Source of the DNA: Shouchella lonarensis
GTDB taxonomy: Bacteria > Bacillota > Bacilli > Bacillales > Bacillaceae_D
Direction: 5' to 3'
DNA: 64,000 bases
Assembly (NCBI RefSeq): GCF_900096965.1
Contig: NZ_FMYM01000010.1
Coordinates: 60,324-124,323 of the forward strand
Shown one piece after another: positions 35,822 through 44,250 of this stretch. Position numbers and translations under genes: made by a program. The notes below the pieces were generated by a model. The model ran no database searches. It worked only from the letters and a program-made list of their open reading frames with translations, and was not told the DNA's origin. How positions within the stretch are numbered: position 1 is the first letter of the stretch; every line of letters starts with the position of its first letter.

Positions 35822-36952
35822 CTAATGTAACGCTTTTTTGCGCCAAAACGCGTTCAATATTTCTAAGCACCCATCCGTATCATTACCGAGCACGGTGACA
35901 TGTCCCATTTTTCGTTGGTACTTGACGTGTTTCTTACCATATAAATGTAAATAAGTCGAGACAGCACGAGCAGGTTGCTCTGGTACTTCATATATACGAT
36001 CGCCGAGAATGTTTTCCATCACTGCCGGTGTTTGTAGCGTCGTATCACCAAGCGGCAACCCACAAATTGCCCGGATGTGCTGCTCAAATTGTGAGGTTTT
36101 ACATGCTTCTATTGTATAATGCCCGGAATTATGAGGTCTAGGCGCAAGCTCATTCACGTAGAGTGTCCCATCTTTTTTAACAAACATTTCTACTGCGAGC
36201 GTCCCAACAACATTTAGCCCTTCTGCTAAACGACGCGCAAGCGCTTGTGCTGATGCTGCTGTCGCCGTCGAAATCCTAGCAGGCACAATTGTCCGATGTA
36301 AAATATTGTCGCGGTGTTCATTTTCGGCGACCGGGAACATGGTTATTTCCCCATGAACGGAGCGCGTCACAATGACAGAGATTTCTTTAGAAAAGTCCAC
36401 TTTCTCCTCTAACACAAGCGGTCCATGCTGCAACAACGAGACGGCGGCTTCACGCAACGCACTTGCATCATGCACTACGACTTGTCCTTTCCCGTCATAC
36501 CCACCGAGACACACTTTTAAAATCGCAGGAAATCGCATATTTGTTGCAGCAAGTGCCACATCATCGACCGACAAAATCGTCATGTAACGGGCAACAGGCA
36601 CACCGAGACGTGTAATTGCCGCTTTCTCCTGCAATCGGTGTTGTGTTGTTTCTAATACGTCCACTCCTTGCGGAAAATATCCGTGCGCACGCACGTCGCG
36701 TAACGTAGCTGCATCGACGTTTTCAAACTCATACGTTACGACATCACTTATTTCAGCAAGCGCCCGCATCGCTTGCTCGTCATGGTAGGGTGCGACAATT
36801 ACTTCATCTGCCACTTGTGCGCATGGGCTGTCACCATCTGGATCTAGCAATGCAATGCGATACCCTATTTCTTTTGCCGAAAACGCCATCATCTGACCAA
36901 GTTGTCCGCCACCGATGATACCGATCGTCGCACCAGCATCGATTATCTTCAT
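35822..36952 (-). CDS. purK: N5-CAIR synthetase PurK
   Basis: ATP-grasp enzyme carboxylating AIR. 376 residues: [20 protein letters not shown] at the N-terminus, [11 protein letters not shown] near 150, [17 protein letters not shown] near 265. Overlaps the purE stop by four bases. Confidence 0.97.
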   Translation of the reverse strand: MKIIDAGATIGIIGGGQLGQMMAFSAKEIGYRIALLDPDGDSPCAQVADEVIVAPYHDEQAMRALAEISDVVTYEFENVDAATLRDVRAHGYFPQGVDVLETTQHRLQEKAAITRLGVPVARYMTILSVDDVALAATNMRFPAILKVCLGGYDGKGQVVVHDASALREAAVSLLQHGPLVLEEKVDFSKEISVIVTRSVHGEITMFPVAENEHRDNILHRTIVPARISTATAASAQALARRLAEGLNVVGTLAVEMFVKKDGTLYVNELAPRPHNSGHYTIEACKTSQFEQHIRAICGLPLGDTTLQTPAVMENILGDRIYEVPEQPARAVSTYLHLYGKKHVKYQRKMGHVTVLGNDTDGCLEILNAFWRKKALH

Positions 36953-37437
36953 TCTAAATCACCGCTCATGCATACGACATTTGCGGCAATCTCATCGCGT
37001 CGTTTTTGCAGTCTCGCGCGAATGTCGTGATCTTGGACAGCCAATATTTGCGCCGCCAGCAAAGCTGCATTTGTCGCGCCAGCCTTACCGATGGCAACGG
37101 TTGCCACCGGAACACCGCCAGGCATTTGCACAATGGATAGCAAGGAGTCGATCCCTTTTAATGATTGCGATTCAACCGGGACACCAATGACAGGCACAAG
37201 CGTTTTCGCTGCCACCATCCCTGGCAAATGCGCGGCGCCACCTGCGCCCGCGATGATTACTTTTAAGCCTCGATCCTGTGCCTGCTCGGCGTACATAAAC
37301 ATTTGATCTGGTGTACGGTGTGCAGAAACAACCTTCTTTTCATAAGGAATACAAAGCGCCTCTAATACTTCGCACGTATACTGCATTGTCTTCCAATCAG
37401 AGGTACTGCCCATAATAACCCCGACCACTGGTTGCAT
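36949..37437 (-). CDS. purE: N5-CAIR mutase PurE
   Basis: Moves the carboxyl group to give CAIR. 162 residues: [13 protein letters not shown] near 6, VSAHRTPDQ near 38, [13 protein letters not shown] near 63, [17 protein letters not shown] near 101. First gene of the operon; RBS GTGGGGGATCAGC. Confidence 0.97.
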   Translation of the reverse strand: MQPVVGVIMGSTSDWKTMQYTCEVLEALCIPYEKKVVSAHRTPDQMFMYAEQAQDRGLKVIIAGAGGAAHLPGMVAAKTLVPVIGVPVESQSLKGIDSLLSIVQMPGGVPVATVAIGKAGATNAALLAAQILAVQDHDIRARLQKRRDEIAANVVCMSGDLE

Positions 37438-37468
37438 GCTGATCCCCCACTTTATTTTTTTCCACTAC

Positions 37469-37524
37469 AAAAAGCGCCATATGTGCCTTTTCTCCGCTTC
37501 TACTTTACAGGGGGAGAAAGGCGC
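37469..37524 (-). terminator. Riboswitch-controlled terminator of the pur operon leader
   Basis: Minus strand: GCGCC and the CTTTCTCC arm pair with GGAGAAAAG and GGCGC, followed by TTTTTG. It stands between the guanine aptamer and purE, so it is the expression platform that stops transcription when guanine is bound. Confidence 0.8.
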
Positions 37525-37574
37525 AATGCCGCGCTTCATGCACCGACACGCCCCGCGTAGTCGATGATTCTTCT

Positions 37575-37643
37575 CCTCATAGTCCGATCATTTACGGTGA
37601 CCGGGTAGAAACGTTCGAGCCTTATTCTCGAGATTATATGAGG
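37575..37643 (-). promoter_or_regulatory. Guanine riboswitch (purine aptamer)
   Basis: The minus strand carries the purine aptamer core: P1 CCTCATA/TATGAGG, TATAATCTCGAG, the conserved GTTTCTACC of P2-J2/3, the CCGTAAAT loop and GGACTATG. The C in GGACTATG is the specificity base for guanine (a T would indicate adenine). It begins about 20 nt after the predicted transcript start. Confidence 0.93.
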
Positions 37644-37669
37644 TACGATATACTTTTCTTTACAACTTC

Positions 37670-37698
37670 AGTGTACGCGACGACATCCAAGTTGTCAA
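37670..37698 (-). promoter_or_regulatory. pur operon promoter
   Basis: Minus strand TTGACA (complement 37693-37698), 17 bases, TACACT (37670-37675). Start expected near 37663. Confidence 0.8.
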
Positions 37699-37703
37699 TA
37701 CAT

Positions 37704-37745
37704 AAACGAACATTTTATTCATGTATCAATATAATGTTCGTTTTT
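37704..37745. promoter_or_regulatory. Two inverted PurR boxes
   Basis: AAACGAACATTTT (37704-37716) and AATGTTCGTTTTT (37733-37745) are inverted copies of the PurBox core CGAAC-AT. They sit just upstream of the pur -35, as in B. subtilis, where PurR with low PRPP represses the operon. The divergent CPBP gene may share them. Confidence 0.85.
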
Positions 37746-37827
37746 AGTGCCTCAATCCTCCTCTACACATTCCCGACTTTCTATGCATATACTAAAAAGA
37801 CATCTGCCTACATAGGGAGGAAGAACG

Positions 37828-38526
37828 ATGACTTTACAACATTGGACAAAGCGACTTTACTTGTTTATCGTCTTTATTTTCGGATGGGGGAGTGCCGCCG
37901 TCTCTATTGCGACTGAGAATGTCATTGATCCGTACCTTGCACTCATTTGCGGGATGAGCCCCTTATGTGCGGCGCTTATTACCTACATGAGCCAAAATCC
38001 TTCCTCTTTTCTTGCACGAATTCATTTCACCTTCCCCCATACTTATTGGTGGCTCGGAATACTTTTACTACCCATCTCTTTTTTTGCTGTGCTTTATGCC
38101 TCATATGAATTAACCATTCCTTCAATCGTATGGAATCCTTTCTTCTTAACTGGCGTTCTCCTCATCGTCCTTTGCCATGAGATAGGGTGGCGTGGCTTCT
38201 TACATTGTGCCGCACCTCCTCATCATTTTTGGCGTACCTCTTTCCTTGTTGGATTTGCGAGCAGTTGCTGGCACATCCCAATTTGGCTCATCTTCTTTTC
38301 AGTTAGTAACGAAACATTGCTCATCATTGCTTGCTACTTGATGCTTACAGCAGCACCACTTTCCTTTGTCACCATCGTGAGTCGCTCCATCGTTATGACA
38401 ACCATCTTACAAACAGGGCTCTTTCTCATTATGTTCGTAGCCATTACTTCAACGACCATGACATTCATTATGTTTTCACTCCTACTCATTTTAAATGGGA
38501 TTGTGATGCTTTTACACAACAAGTAG
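37828..38526 (+). CDS. CPBP/CAAX-like intramembrane protease-family protein
   Basis: 232 residues and about seven membrane segments. The CPBP (Abi, type II CAAX protease-like) motifs are present but altered: motif 1 reads CHEIGWRGFLH (H-E-x3-R in place of E-E-x3-R) near residue 116 and motif 2 FASSCWHIPIW (F-x4-WH-x-P) near 142. The first Glu replaced by His may alter or abolish catalysis. RBS GGGAGGAAGAACG. It reads away from the pur operon across the PurR boxes. Confidence 0.75.
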   Translation: MTLQHWTKRLYLFIVFIFGWGSAAVSIATENVIDPYLALICGMSPLCAALITYMSQNPSSFLARIHFTFPHTYWWLGILLLPISFFAVLYASYELTIPSIVWNPFFLTGVLLIVLCHEIGWRGFLHCAAPPHHFWRTSFLVGFASSCWHIPIWLIFFSVSNETLLIIACYLMLTAAPLSFVTIVSRSIVMTTILQTGLFLIMFVAITSTTMTFIMFSLLLILNGIVMLLHNK

Positions 38527-38530
38527 ATGA

Positions 38531-38552
38531 AATAGCTTGACATCAAGCTATT
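38531..38552. other. Tight 10-bp inverted repeat
   Basis: AATAGCTTGA and TCAAGCTATT separated by CA, just after the CPBP gene. No T-run. Confidence 0.4.
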
Positions 38553-38591
38553 CCGAGACTATCATTGTGAAAACAATGGAGGGGATACGAT

Positions 38592-39149
38592 ATGGTCTAT
38601 GATCCACACGAGCAAACACTCACGACCGAGAGACTCTTTTTAAGGTTATTTCAACGATCTGACGCAGAGACGGTTGCTGAACTTTGCAACAATGAAAATA
38701 TTTATCAGAACACAATGACACTTCCTTATCCGTACACGATTGATGATGCACTCATATGGATTGGACGTCATCATGACAACTTCGAGGCAGAAAAATCCTA
38801 TGAATTTGCGATCACAGACAAGAAAAGTGGACAACTATATGGCGCCATCGCGCTCTCTCACCAAAAAAAGCACCAACATGGTGAACTGTCCTATTGGATT
38901 GGAGAGCCATACTGGAGTAATGGCTACGCGACAGAAGCTGCGCAAGCAATAATCCTATTTGCCTTCAACGAAAAAGCGTACCATAAAGTATTTGCGCGTC
39001 ACTTTGCCTCCAATCCGACCTCAGGAAAAGTCATGCAAAAGTTAGGAATGAAGCAAGAAGGGCATCTCGTTGATCATGTAAAAAAAGACGACCGCTATGA
39101 AAGCCTGATTTATTATGGCATCATCAATCCAGCATTTCGTACTAGTTAA
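38592..39149 (+). CDS. GNAT N-acetyltransferase (RimJ/RimL-like)
   Basis: 185 residues with GNAT layout: LTTERLFLRLFQRSDAE at the N-terminus, LSYWIGEPYWSNGYATEAAQ near 98 (the acetyl-CoA-binding V/I-x-x-x-x-x-G-x-G/A region), HFASNPTSGKVMQKLGMKQEG near 137. Similar enzymes acetylate ribosomal-protein N-termini or small amines; target unknown. RBS TGGAGGGG. Confidence 0.85.
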   Translation: MVYDPHEQTLTTERLFLRLFQRSDAETVAELCNNENIYQNTMTLPYPYTIDDALIWIGRHHDNFEAEKSYEFAITDKKSGQLYGAIALSHQKKHQHGELSYWIGEPYWSNGYATEAAQAIILFAFNEKAYHKVFARHFASNPTSGKVMQKLGMKQEGHLVDHVKKDDRYESLIYYGIINPAFRTS

Positions 39150-39214
39150 AGAGTCTTCCCATTCGTTGAACCATTTGCTATACTAGGTACATTTATATGA
39201 GAGGAGAAATCGCT

Positions 39215-39763
39215 ATGTTTACACACCAACTTAATGATGACACATCACTAAAATTACTTACGCTACAAGATGCACCTGCGCTATTTTCACTAGTAGACAA
39301 CTCCCGGGAACATTTACGACCATGGATGCCATGGTGCGATGCGACAAAAGAAGTCTCTGATTCTGAAAAATTTATTCAAGCAACAATGACAAAATTTGCA
39401 AACCATAACGGCTTTGAAGCTGGAATTTGGTATCGCGGTGAGATCGCCGGCGTCATCGGCTTCCATTACGTTGATTGGCATAACAGAAAAACATCTATTG
39501 GTTACTGGCTCGGGGAATCGTTTACCGGCAAAGGACTAGTGACCCTTGCCTCGAAAGCACTCATCAATCATGCTTTTGACACATACGATTTAACGCGGAT
39601 AAACTTATGCGCTGCCGTTGAAAACAAAGCGAGCCAAGCGGTTGCCGCGCGACTTGGCTTTACAAAAGAGGGTGTCACTCGGCGGGCGCTGCGAGTGGGA
39701 GATGTGTTTCAAGATTGTGTGGAGTATGGATTGTTGAAAGAGGAATGGACAAACCGCACATAA
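39215..39763 (+). CDS. YdaF-like GNAT N-acetyltransferase
   Basis: 182 residues, close to B. subtilis YdaF: MFTHQLNDDTSLKLLTLQDA, LRPWMPWCD, FEAGIWYRGEIAGVIGFHYV, TSIGYWLGESFTGKGLVT. The ATG at 39215 has AGAGGAG eight bases upstream; the ATG at 39197 overlaps that site. A predicted protein N-acetyltransferase, target unknown. Confidence 0.87.
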   Translation: MFTHQLNDDTSLKLLTLQDAPALFSLVDNSREHLRPWMPWCDATKEVSDSEKFIQATMTKFANHNGFEAGIWYRGEIAGVIGFHYVDWHNRKTSIGYWLGESFTGKGLVTLASKALINHAFDTYDLTRINLCAAVENKASQAVAARLGFTKEGVTRRALRVGDVFQDCVEYGLLKEEWTNRT

Positions 39764-39770
39764 AGAACGA

Positions 39771-39806
39771 GATCTTCCAGCGCCAACTAAGTTGGGGGAT
39801 CTTTTT
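39771..39806 (+). terminator. Terminator after the YdaF-like gene
   Basis: Stem with CCAAC-TAA-GTTGG core and outer GATC pairs followed by five T (39802-39806). It lies only 44 bases before the next ATG. Confidence 0.6.
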
Positions 39807-39849
39807 CATCTGCACAAAAAGCACCATAACCAACGTTAGGAGCGATAAA

Positions 39850-40635
39850 ATGAATACACTAAAATGGTTTCTAAGCTACATTAGTACATTATTAACATTA
39901 ACAGTTATTACTACAATGATTGATCTCTTTTCCGGGAGTATGCGACCGAGCCTATCAGATCCCTCCAATCTTCAATATTACTTTTTCGTTTCGGTCATTT
40001 TAAGTACAATGGCCGCATTCCTGCCTTTTCTAAGCGTAATCGGTACACTTATTGGTGAAATGGTCTTCCGGTGGCTACCAGATAAAACATTATCTATAGG
40101 AAACGCCATGATCTTTTTATTCATAGGTATATTATTCCCATTACAAATAAGCACTATAATGGATAACCTCTGGACACTTCTAACTTTCACATCAGATGGC
40201 TGGCTTGGCATTGCAATATGGGTCGCAGGAGGATGTATCATCGCGCTTATCTTGACGAAAATTCCTTTTCAGAAATCACTACCTATCATGTTCCTATTTA
40301 TTCTTCCCGTTGCTATTGTACTGATAAAAACCCGCTTTCAACTATGGGATTCATGGGTAATTAGTATCTGTTTCTCTATGTTCATTGGCACGGCGCTCTT
40401 CAATTTAATTAAATCACAGGGAAAAAACCCATTACCACTCTCATTGGTGGCGATCATCGCTGGGCTCATTACACTATTCTCTTCATTTGGAGCAGACTTT
40501 GTCCATATTGGGATACTAATCTTTATTTGCTTCTCCTCAATCTTATTCTACTTGTTTAGAACATGGTTCGAGAAAGTGCTAGAGGGAAAAAGCTCCATTG
40601 CACTCGATATTTTCAAGCGTAGAAAAACGTCCTAA
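39850..40635 (+). CDS. Polytopic membrane protein of unknown function
   Basis: 261 residues with about seven hydrophobic segments and a short basic tail (IFKRRKTS). No motif I recognise. The ATG at 39850 has TTAGGAG eight bases upstream; the frame 45 codons longer crosses the terminator and is not a real start. Confidence 0.65.
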   Translation: MNTLKWFLSYISTLLTLTVITTMIDLFSGSMRPSLSDPSNLQYYFFVSVILSTMAAFLPFLSVIGTLIGEMVFRWLPDKTLSIGNAMIFLFIGILFPLQISTIMDNLWTLLTFTSDGWLGIAIWVAGGCIIALILTKIPFQKSLPIMFLFILPVAIVLIKTRFQLWDSWVISICFSMFIGTALFNLIKSQGKNPLPLSLVAIIAGLITLFSSFGADFVHIGILIFICFSSILFYLFRTWFEKVLEGKSSIALDIFKRRKTS

Positions 40636-40661
40636 ATATTTATAAAAGTCCATTCACTCAT

Positions 40662-40692
40662 GCCCTCAAGCAAACTGCGCGAGGGCTGTTTT
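40662..40692 (+). terminator. Terminator after the membrane-protein gene
   Basis: GCCCTC (40662-40667) pairs with GAGGGC (40681-40686), then TGTTTTC. Confidence 0.65.
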
Positions 40693-40699
40693 CAACCCT

Positions 40700-40894
40700 T
40701 TATTCTTCCTCCCTCACCCCCTCAAACACAACTCGTTGCCGCAACCACACTGGATCCTTCTCACCTTTCTTTTTCACAAAAACAGGCTCTTCCTTCCGGC
40801 GTACTGGCTTATAGCCCGCTTGCCTCATCCTTTCAAGACAGTCACTAACTGTTTCATGTTCTTCTACTTCAAACGTTTGCTTTCTCGATTTCAT
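40700..40894 (-). CDS. yebG: NETI-motif protein YebG
   Basis: 64 residues matching the NETI-motif family: FEVEEHETVSDCLERMRQAG, YKPVRRKEEPVF, then VVFEGV. In B. subtilis yebG lies next to purE; here it is about 3.5 kb away on the far side of an insertion of five other genes. The ATG at 40894 has GGAGAGGG eight bases upstream; a GTG three codons earlier is too close. Function unknown. Confidence 0.85.
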   Translation of the reverse strand: MKSRKQTFEVEEHETVSDCLERMRQAGYKPVRRKEEPVFVKKKGEKDPVWLRQRVVFEGVREEE

Positions 40895-41061
40895 TATCCA
40901 CACCCTCTCCTATATTTAGTTTAGCATATATGCACGTTCAGTTCCTGATACGCCCTACTGGATAAACGACACATTTTTTCATAAATGCTTCATTCGTCTA
41001 ACACTTGTCCACTCGTTTACACATATCCTATTTTATTGATAGAAATAGGAGGTGAATAGTG

Positions 41062-41826
41062 ATGATGAAAAAAATCTTCTGTAGTCTCTTATTACTCATT
41101 TCAACCGTTGGATCCGCTTCCTATGCTCACGGTCCTGGTGAACACCTTACAGATGACCATGAAAGTGCTGTACCTCATGTAAATCCCGGACATCTTGAAG
41201 GTAACCTCGATGGCCTAAATCACACTGAGAAAGATGTGCCAGCTGATGAATACGTGCCACAGTTTCTCAACCAATTGATCCTTATCGAAACAAGTGGTGC
41301 TTACGATCAACAAGAAGCCAACAATATGGTCAATAGACTTCAACAAATTGATGAGCAACTTCTCTACGCACTCTATATTCGCAATATCCGTATTAAACTC
41401 ATTAATTTCCCCATTACGCATTTACCAGAATACGCTCATTTACGTGGCATAGTCCCACGAGGCTGGGAGGGAACTGGATACACGTGGGATCATGTCCCAG
41501 GCATTGGCGGTAATCCAGCAGTTGCGCGGATTGGTTATAGTGACTACGGCAATATGCACACTTCAATTAACCTGGAATTACACGAAGTCGCGCATGCCAT
41601 TGACATCTATGTATTCGGTTATATTAGTTACTCTACACTTTTCCGCCAAATTCATGCTTATGAACGATTCTCATTCTCGAATAGCTCTTACTATGCTTAC
41701 CCAGAAGAATATTTTGCGGAAACTTTCGCTTACTATTATCGTAGCCCCCAATCACGGCAAACATTGTACAACCGTGCACCATACACGTACTGGTTCATTC
41801 AAACTTTAACTTCACGCCTCTACTAA
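41062..41826 (+). CDS. Secreted Pro-Pro endopeptidase (PPEP, M34-like)
   Basis: 254 residues with a signal peptide (about 1-22). From about 80 on it follows C. difficile PPEP-1/Zmp1: YDQQEANNMVNRLQQID, LRGIVPRGWEGTGYTWDHVP, INLELHEVAHAID with His174/Glu175/His178, and YPEEYFAETFAYYY (about 213-226), which supplies the third zinc ligand. This group, related to anthrax lethal factor, cleaves between two prolines and in C. difficile releases sortase-anchored adhesins. The mature N-terminus has an extra His/Asp-rich stretch. RBS AGGAGGTG. Confidence 0.9.
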   Translation: MMKKIFCSLLLLISTVGSASYAHGPGEHLTDDHESAVPHVNPGHLEGNLDGLNHTEKDVPADEYVPQFLNQLILIETSGAYDQQEANNMVNRLQQIDEQLLYALYIRNIRIKLINFPITHLPEYAHLRGIVPRGWEGTGYTWDHVPGIGGNPAVARIGYSDYGNMHTSINLELHEVAHAIDIYVFGYISYSTLFRQIHAYERFSFSNSSYYAYPEEYFAETFAYYYRSPQSRQTLYNRAPYTYWFIQTLTSRLY

Positions 41827-41846
41827 TTAACTGACTCGTTCACACA

Positions 41847-41878
41847 AAAAGGGACAGCCTCTCATCGCTGTCCCTTTT
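41847..41878. terminator. Bidirectional terminator, PPEP / lipase
   Basis: AAAAGGGACAGC pairs with GCTGTCCCTTTT between converging genes. Confidence 0.87.
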
Positions 41879-41904
41879 CACTATACGTATTTCATCTCAT
41901 CCAA

Positions 41905-43395
41905 TTACTTATGAAACACGCGACCTCGTTCATCAATATAGCGATGTTCAATCACCGTCCGCTCAAACGTCTTACCACTTTTCGTCTTTCCTTTCACATT
42001 CATCGTCAACGTTTGAGAGGTGTTGCGTTTTAATGGTGCTACATCACCTGCCGCTCCCCCCATTTTCATATTGGTTGCAACCAGCTCATCATTCACATAT
42101 AACGTATAACTCGTTTCGTCTTCGTTGACCACATCTTTAGATTGAGACATGCTCACCATGCCATTTGTTCCAGCAATCTCAATATTAGGAGAGATCCCTC
42201 CTTCAATTGTTGTGATGGCAAGAAAGCCTGTATCCGTTTGTTCGTCTTCGCTATGCATCGCAATAGACCATTCGCCTTCTACCGGTTCATCCACTGCAAA
42301 TACATGCGTATAAGCACCTTCAAAGACACTACCTTCTGTTTCTTCATACACATCGCTTACCGACACATTGACACCTGACGGAGAAATTAACGTTGCTTCC
42401 TTTAACTCTTCACTCGCTAAAAGAGACAGTGTCATTTTTGATACTTCATCTTCAACAAAAAATTGTGCTGTCCCTTCTGCTAGAAACTCCCCGCCACGCA
42501 TAATGTTAGCGCTTTCATATTCTTCCTCAACAAATGATCCTGACTGAACATGCCCACGTAACTGTTCACGGATGTATGGGAAAATGAGGTAACCTGTTTT
42601 CATACCATAATGATCCCATGCACGAGAAGCAATTTCTTGAGAGTATGGCAAACGTGAACTTTGAACCGTTACAGCACCATCATTCGGACCAAAAGAAGAT
42701 AAATATAAACCACCAAAAAACAACTCTGAACCAAACGAACCCCACGATGTCCCTGACAACGTATACACTGGAATGTCACTATTGCGGGCAAGTGGATCGG
42801 TTTGGGCTCGGAAATGCGCCATATCTCCCGTTCGAAGCGATGCGGTTGCTTCATTGCGCTGCCCAATGATCGCCGCTAACCAACCTGCCCAACTGCTGAA
42901 AGCGAGATCTGCTAACGGACTACCATAATGTGGGCTACCTAGCGTAATGATCTTCTCTACATAAGGTGTTGCACCATAGTGTAACAAAGCTGATTGCATA
43001 TCAACGCCGCCTTTACTATAGCCAACAACAACGATTTTCTCACCAAAATAGCGATGCATTTCTGCTAACTTGCGGCTTAATAATTCCCCATTCGTCCACA
43101 TAGAACGATCAGGATGTAAATTAATAAATGCTGTAGGGTGCCCAGCTGCATAGGCTTGGTCATACATGTCATTTTGTTGAAACCAAGTTGATGATGATCC
43201 ACCTAAACCATGCACAAACAACACAGGCGCTTTTGTCTCTCCTGAAGGCGTTGCACCAACAAACCAAGTTCCTACTGGCACGCTTGGATCTGGGAAAAAC
43301 TTCCCTTGGATACTAGGCATTGCCTCCACACGTGCAGAAGGCACCAAGAGCAACCAAACACAACAAAAAAGAAGCACCAATTTTAAACCTTTCAA
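41905..43395 (-). CDS. Secreted lipase/esterase (alpha/beta hydrolase)
   Basis: 496 residues with a signal peptide ending near VEA (about 25). The hydrolase domain shows the oxyanion-hole motif FVHGLGGSSSTW near 60 and the nucleophile elbow VVVGYSKGG with Ser127; FGPNDGAVTV near 240 resembles the region before the catalytic His in lipases. Residues about 290-496 form beta-rich tail modules (pre-peptidase-like), perhaps for substrate or wall binding. TTG start with GGAGG eight bases upstream. The promoter is covered by a cre site, so the gene should be off when glucose is plentiful. Confidence 0.85.
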   Translation of the reverse strand: MKGLKLVLLFCCVWLLLVPSARVEAMPSIQGKFFPDPSVPVGTWFVGATPSGETKAPVLFVHGLGGSSSTWFQQNDMYDQAYAAGHPTAFINLHPDRSMWTNGELLSRKLAEMHRYFGEKIVVVGYSKGGVDMQSALLHYGATPYVEKIITLGSPHYGSPLADLAFSSWAGWLAAIIGQRNEATASLRTGDMAHFRAQTDPLARNSDIPVYTLSGTSWGSFGSELFFGGLYLSSFGPNDGAVTVQSSRLPYSQEIASRAWDHYGMKTGYLIFPYIREQLRGHVQSGSFVEEEYESANIMRGGEFLAEGTAQFFVEDEVSKMTLSLLASEELKEATLISPSGVNVSVSDVYEETEGSVFEGAYTHVFAVDEPVEGEWSIAMHSEDEQTDTGFLAITTIEGGISPNIEIAGTNGMVSMSQSKDVVNEDETSYTLYVNDELVATNMKMGGAAGDVAPLKRNTSQTLTMNVKGKTKSGKTFERTVIEHRYIDERGRVFHK

Positions 43396-43427
43396 ATCAT
43401 CAGCCTCCTAAGTATCAAACTATTTCT

Positions 43428-43457
43428 ATAGTAAGCGCTTACATTATCTTCTGTCAA
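43428..43457 (-). promoter_or_regulatory. Lipase promoter overlapped by a cre site
   Basis: Minus strand TTGACA (complement 43452-43457), 18 bases, TACTAT (43428-43433). The cre-like TGTAAGCGCTTACT (43430-43443), one base off consensus, covers the -10, so CcpA binding would block polymerase. Confidence 0.78.
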
Positions 43458-43596
43458 GGGTTTTCGTGTAAAATTCATGTGAAGATGAGATTGCTTAAAT
43501 CAATATCATTCCTGAATGATTTCTTACTGCTCCAATGATATACTAATAAAAAATGAGCGATCAAGCACCCCACCGAAACAGAAAGGTTAGATATCC

Positions 43597-44250
43597 ATGC
43601 AAAGTAACCCTCAAACATTAATTGTCGTCTCCGTTGCCGCGGAAAAAGAAGCGATATTAGCCGGGCTTGGCAGAGACGACACATTCGATGTCATCATTGG
43701 CGGTGTCGGTATTGCCCAAGCTGCTGCACATACGGCAAAGAAACTGCGCGAAAAGACATATGACCGCGTCATCAATATGGGCATTGCCGGTGGATTTGAA
43801 AATAAAGCACCAGTTGGATCGATCGTTGTCGCAACAAAGATCATTTCCCCGGAAATAGGCGCAGAAGCACCTGATCATTTCCTCACAATCGACGAACTTG
43901 GCTTTGGTACGCATATATTTTCTTCACCTAAAGAAGAAATGACGCGAATTAGCGCCACGCTCTCCAAGACGAACAGCGTGACAACGGGCGCAATTATTAG
44001 TGTCATGACGGCAACAGGGACACAAGAAACAGCACAAGCACGATTACAAGCCATTCCTCATGTTGTTGCAGAAGCAATGGAAGGATACGGTGTGGCCACC
44101 GCCGCAGCGTTATTTCATTGTCCTGTCTTTGAAATACGCGCCATCTCTAATGTTGTTGGCATCCGTGACCTCTCGACATGGCGTTTTAAAGAAGCATTTG
44201 CTGCACTGACAAAAGCAGCAACCGCCTTAAAGGAGTTGTATGAACGATGA
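43597..44250 (+). CDS. mqnB: Futalosine hydrolase MqnB
   Basis: 217 residues of the nucleoside phosphorylase/hydrolase fold. It releases hypoxanthine from futalosine in the alternative menaquinone pathway. Motifs: IIGGVGIAQAAAHTAKKL near 33, NMGIAGGFE near 60, and EAMEGYGVATAAALF near 156 (catalytic Glu pattern); RAISNVVGIRD near 181. It is coupled to mqnD by a 4-base overlap, which supports MqnB over other nucleosidases. RBS AGAAAGG. Confidence 0.9.
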   Translation: MQSNPQTLIVVSVAAEKEAILAGLGRDDTFDVIIGGVGIAQAAAHTAKKLREKTYDRVINMGIAGGFENKAPVGSIVVATKIISPEIGAEAPDHFLTIDELGFGTHIFSSPKEEMTRISATLSKTNSVTTGAIISVMTATGTQETAQARLQAIPHVVAEAMEGYGVATAAALFHCPVFEIRAISNVVGIRDLSTWRFKEAFAALTKAATALKELYER

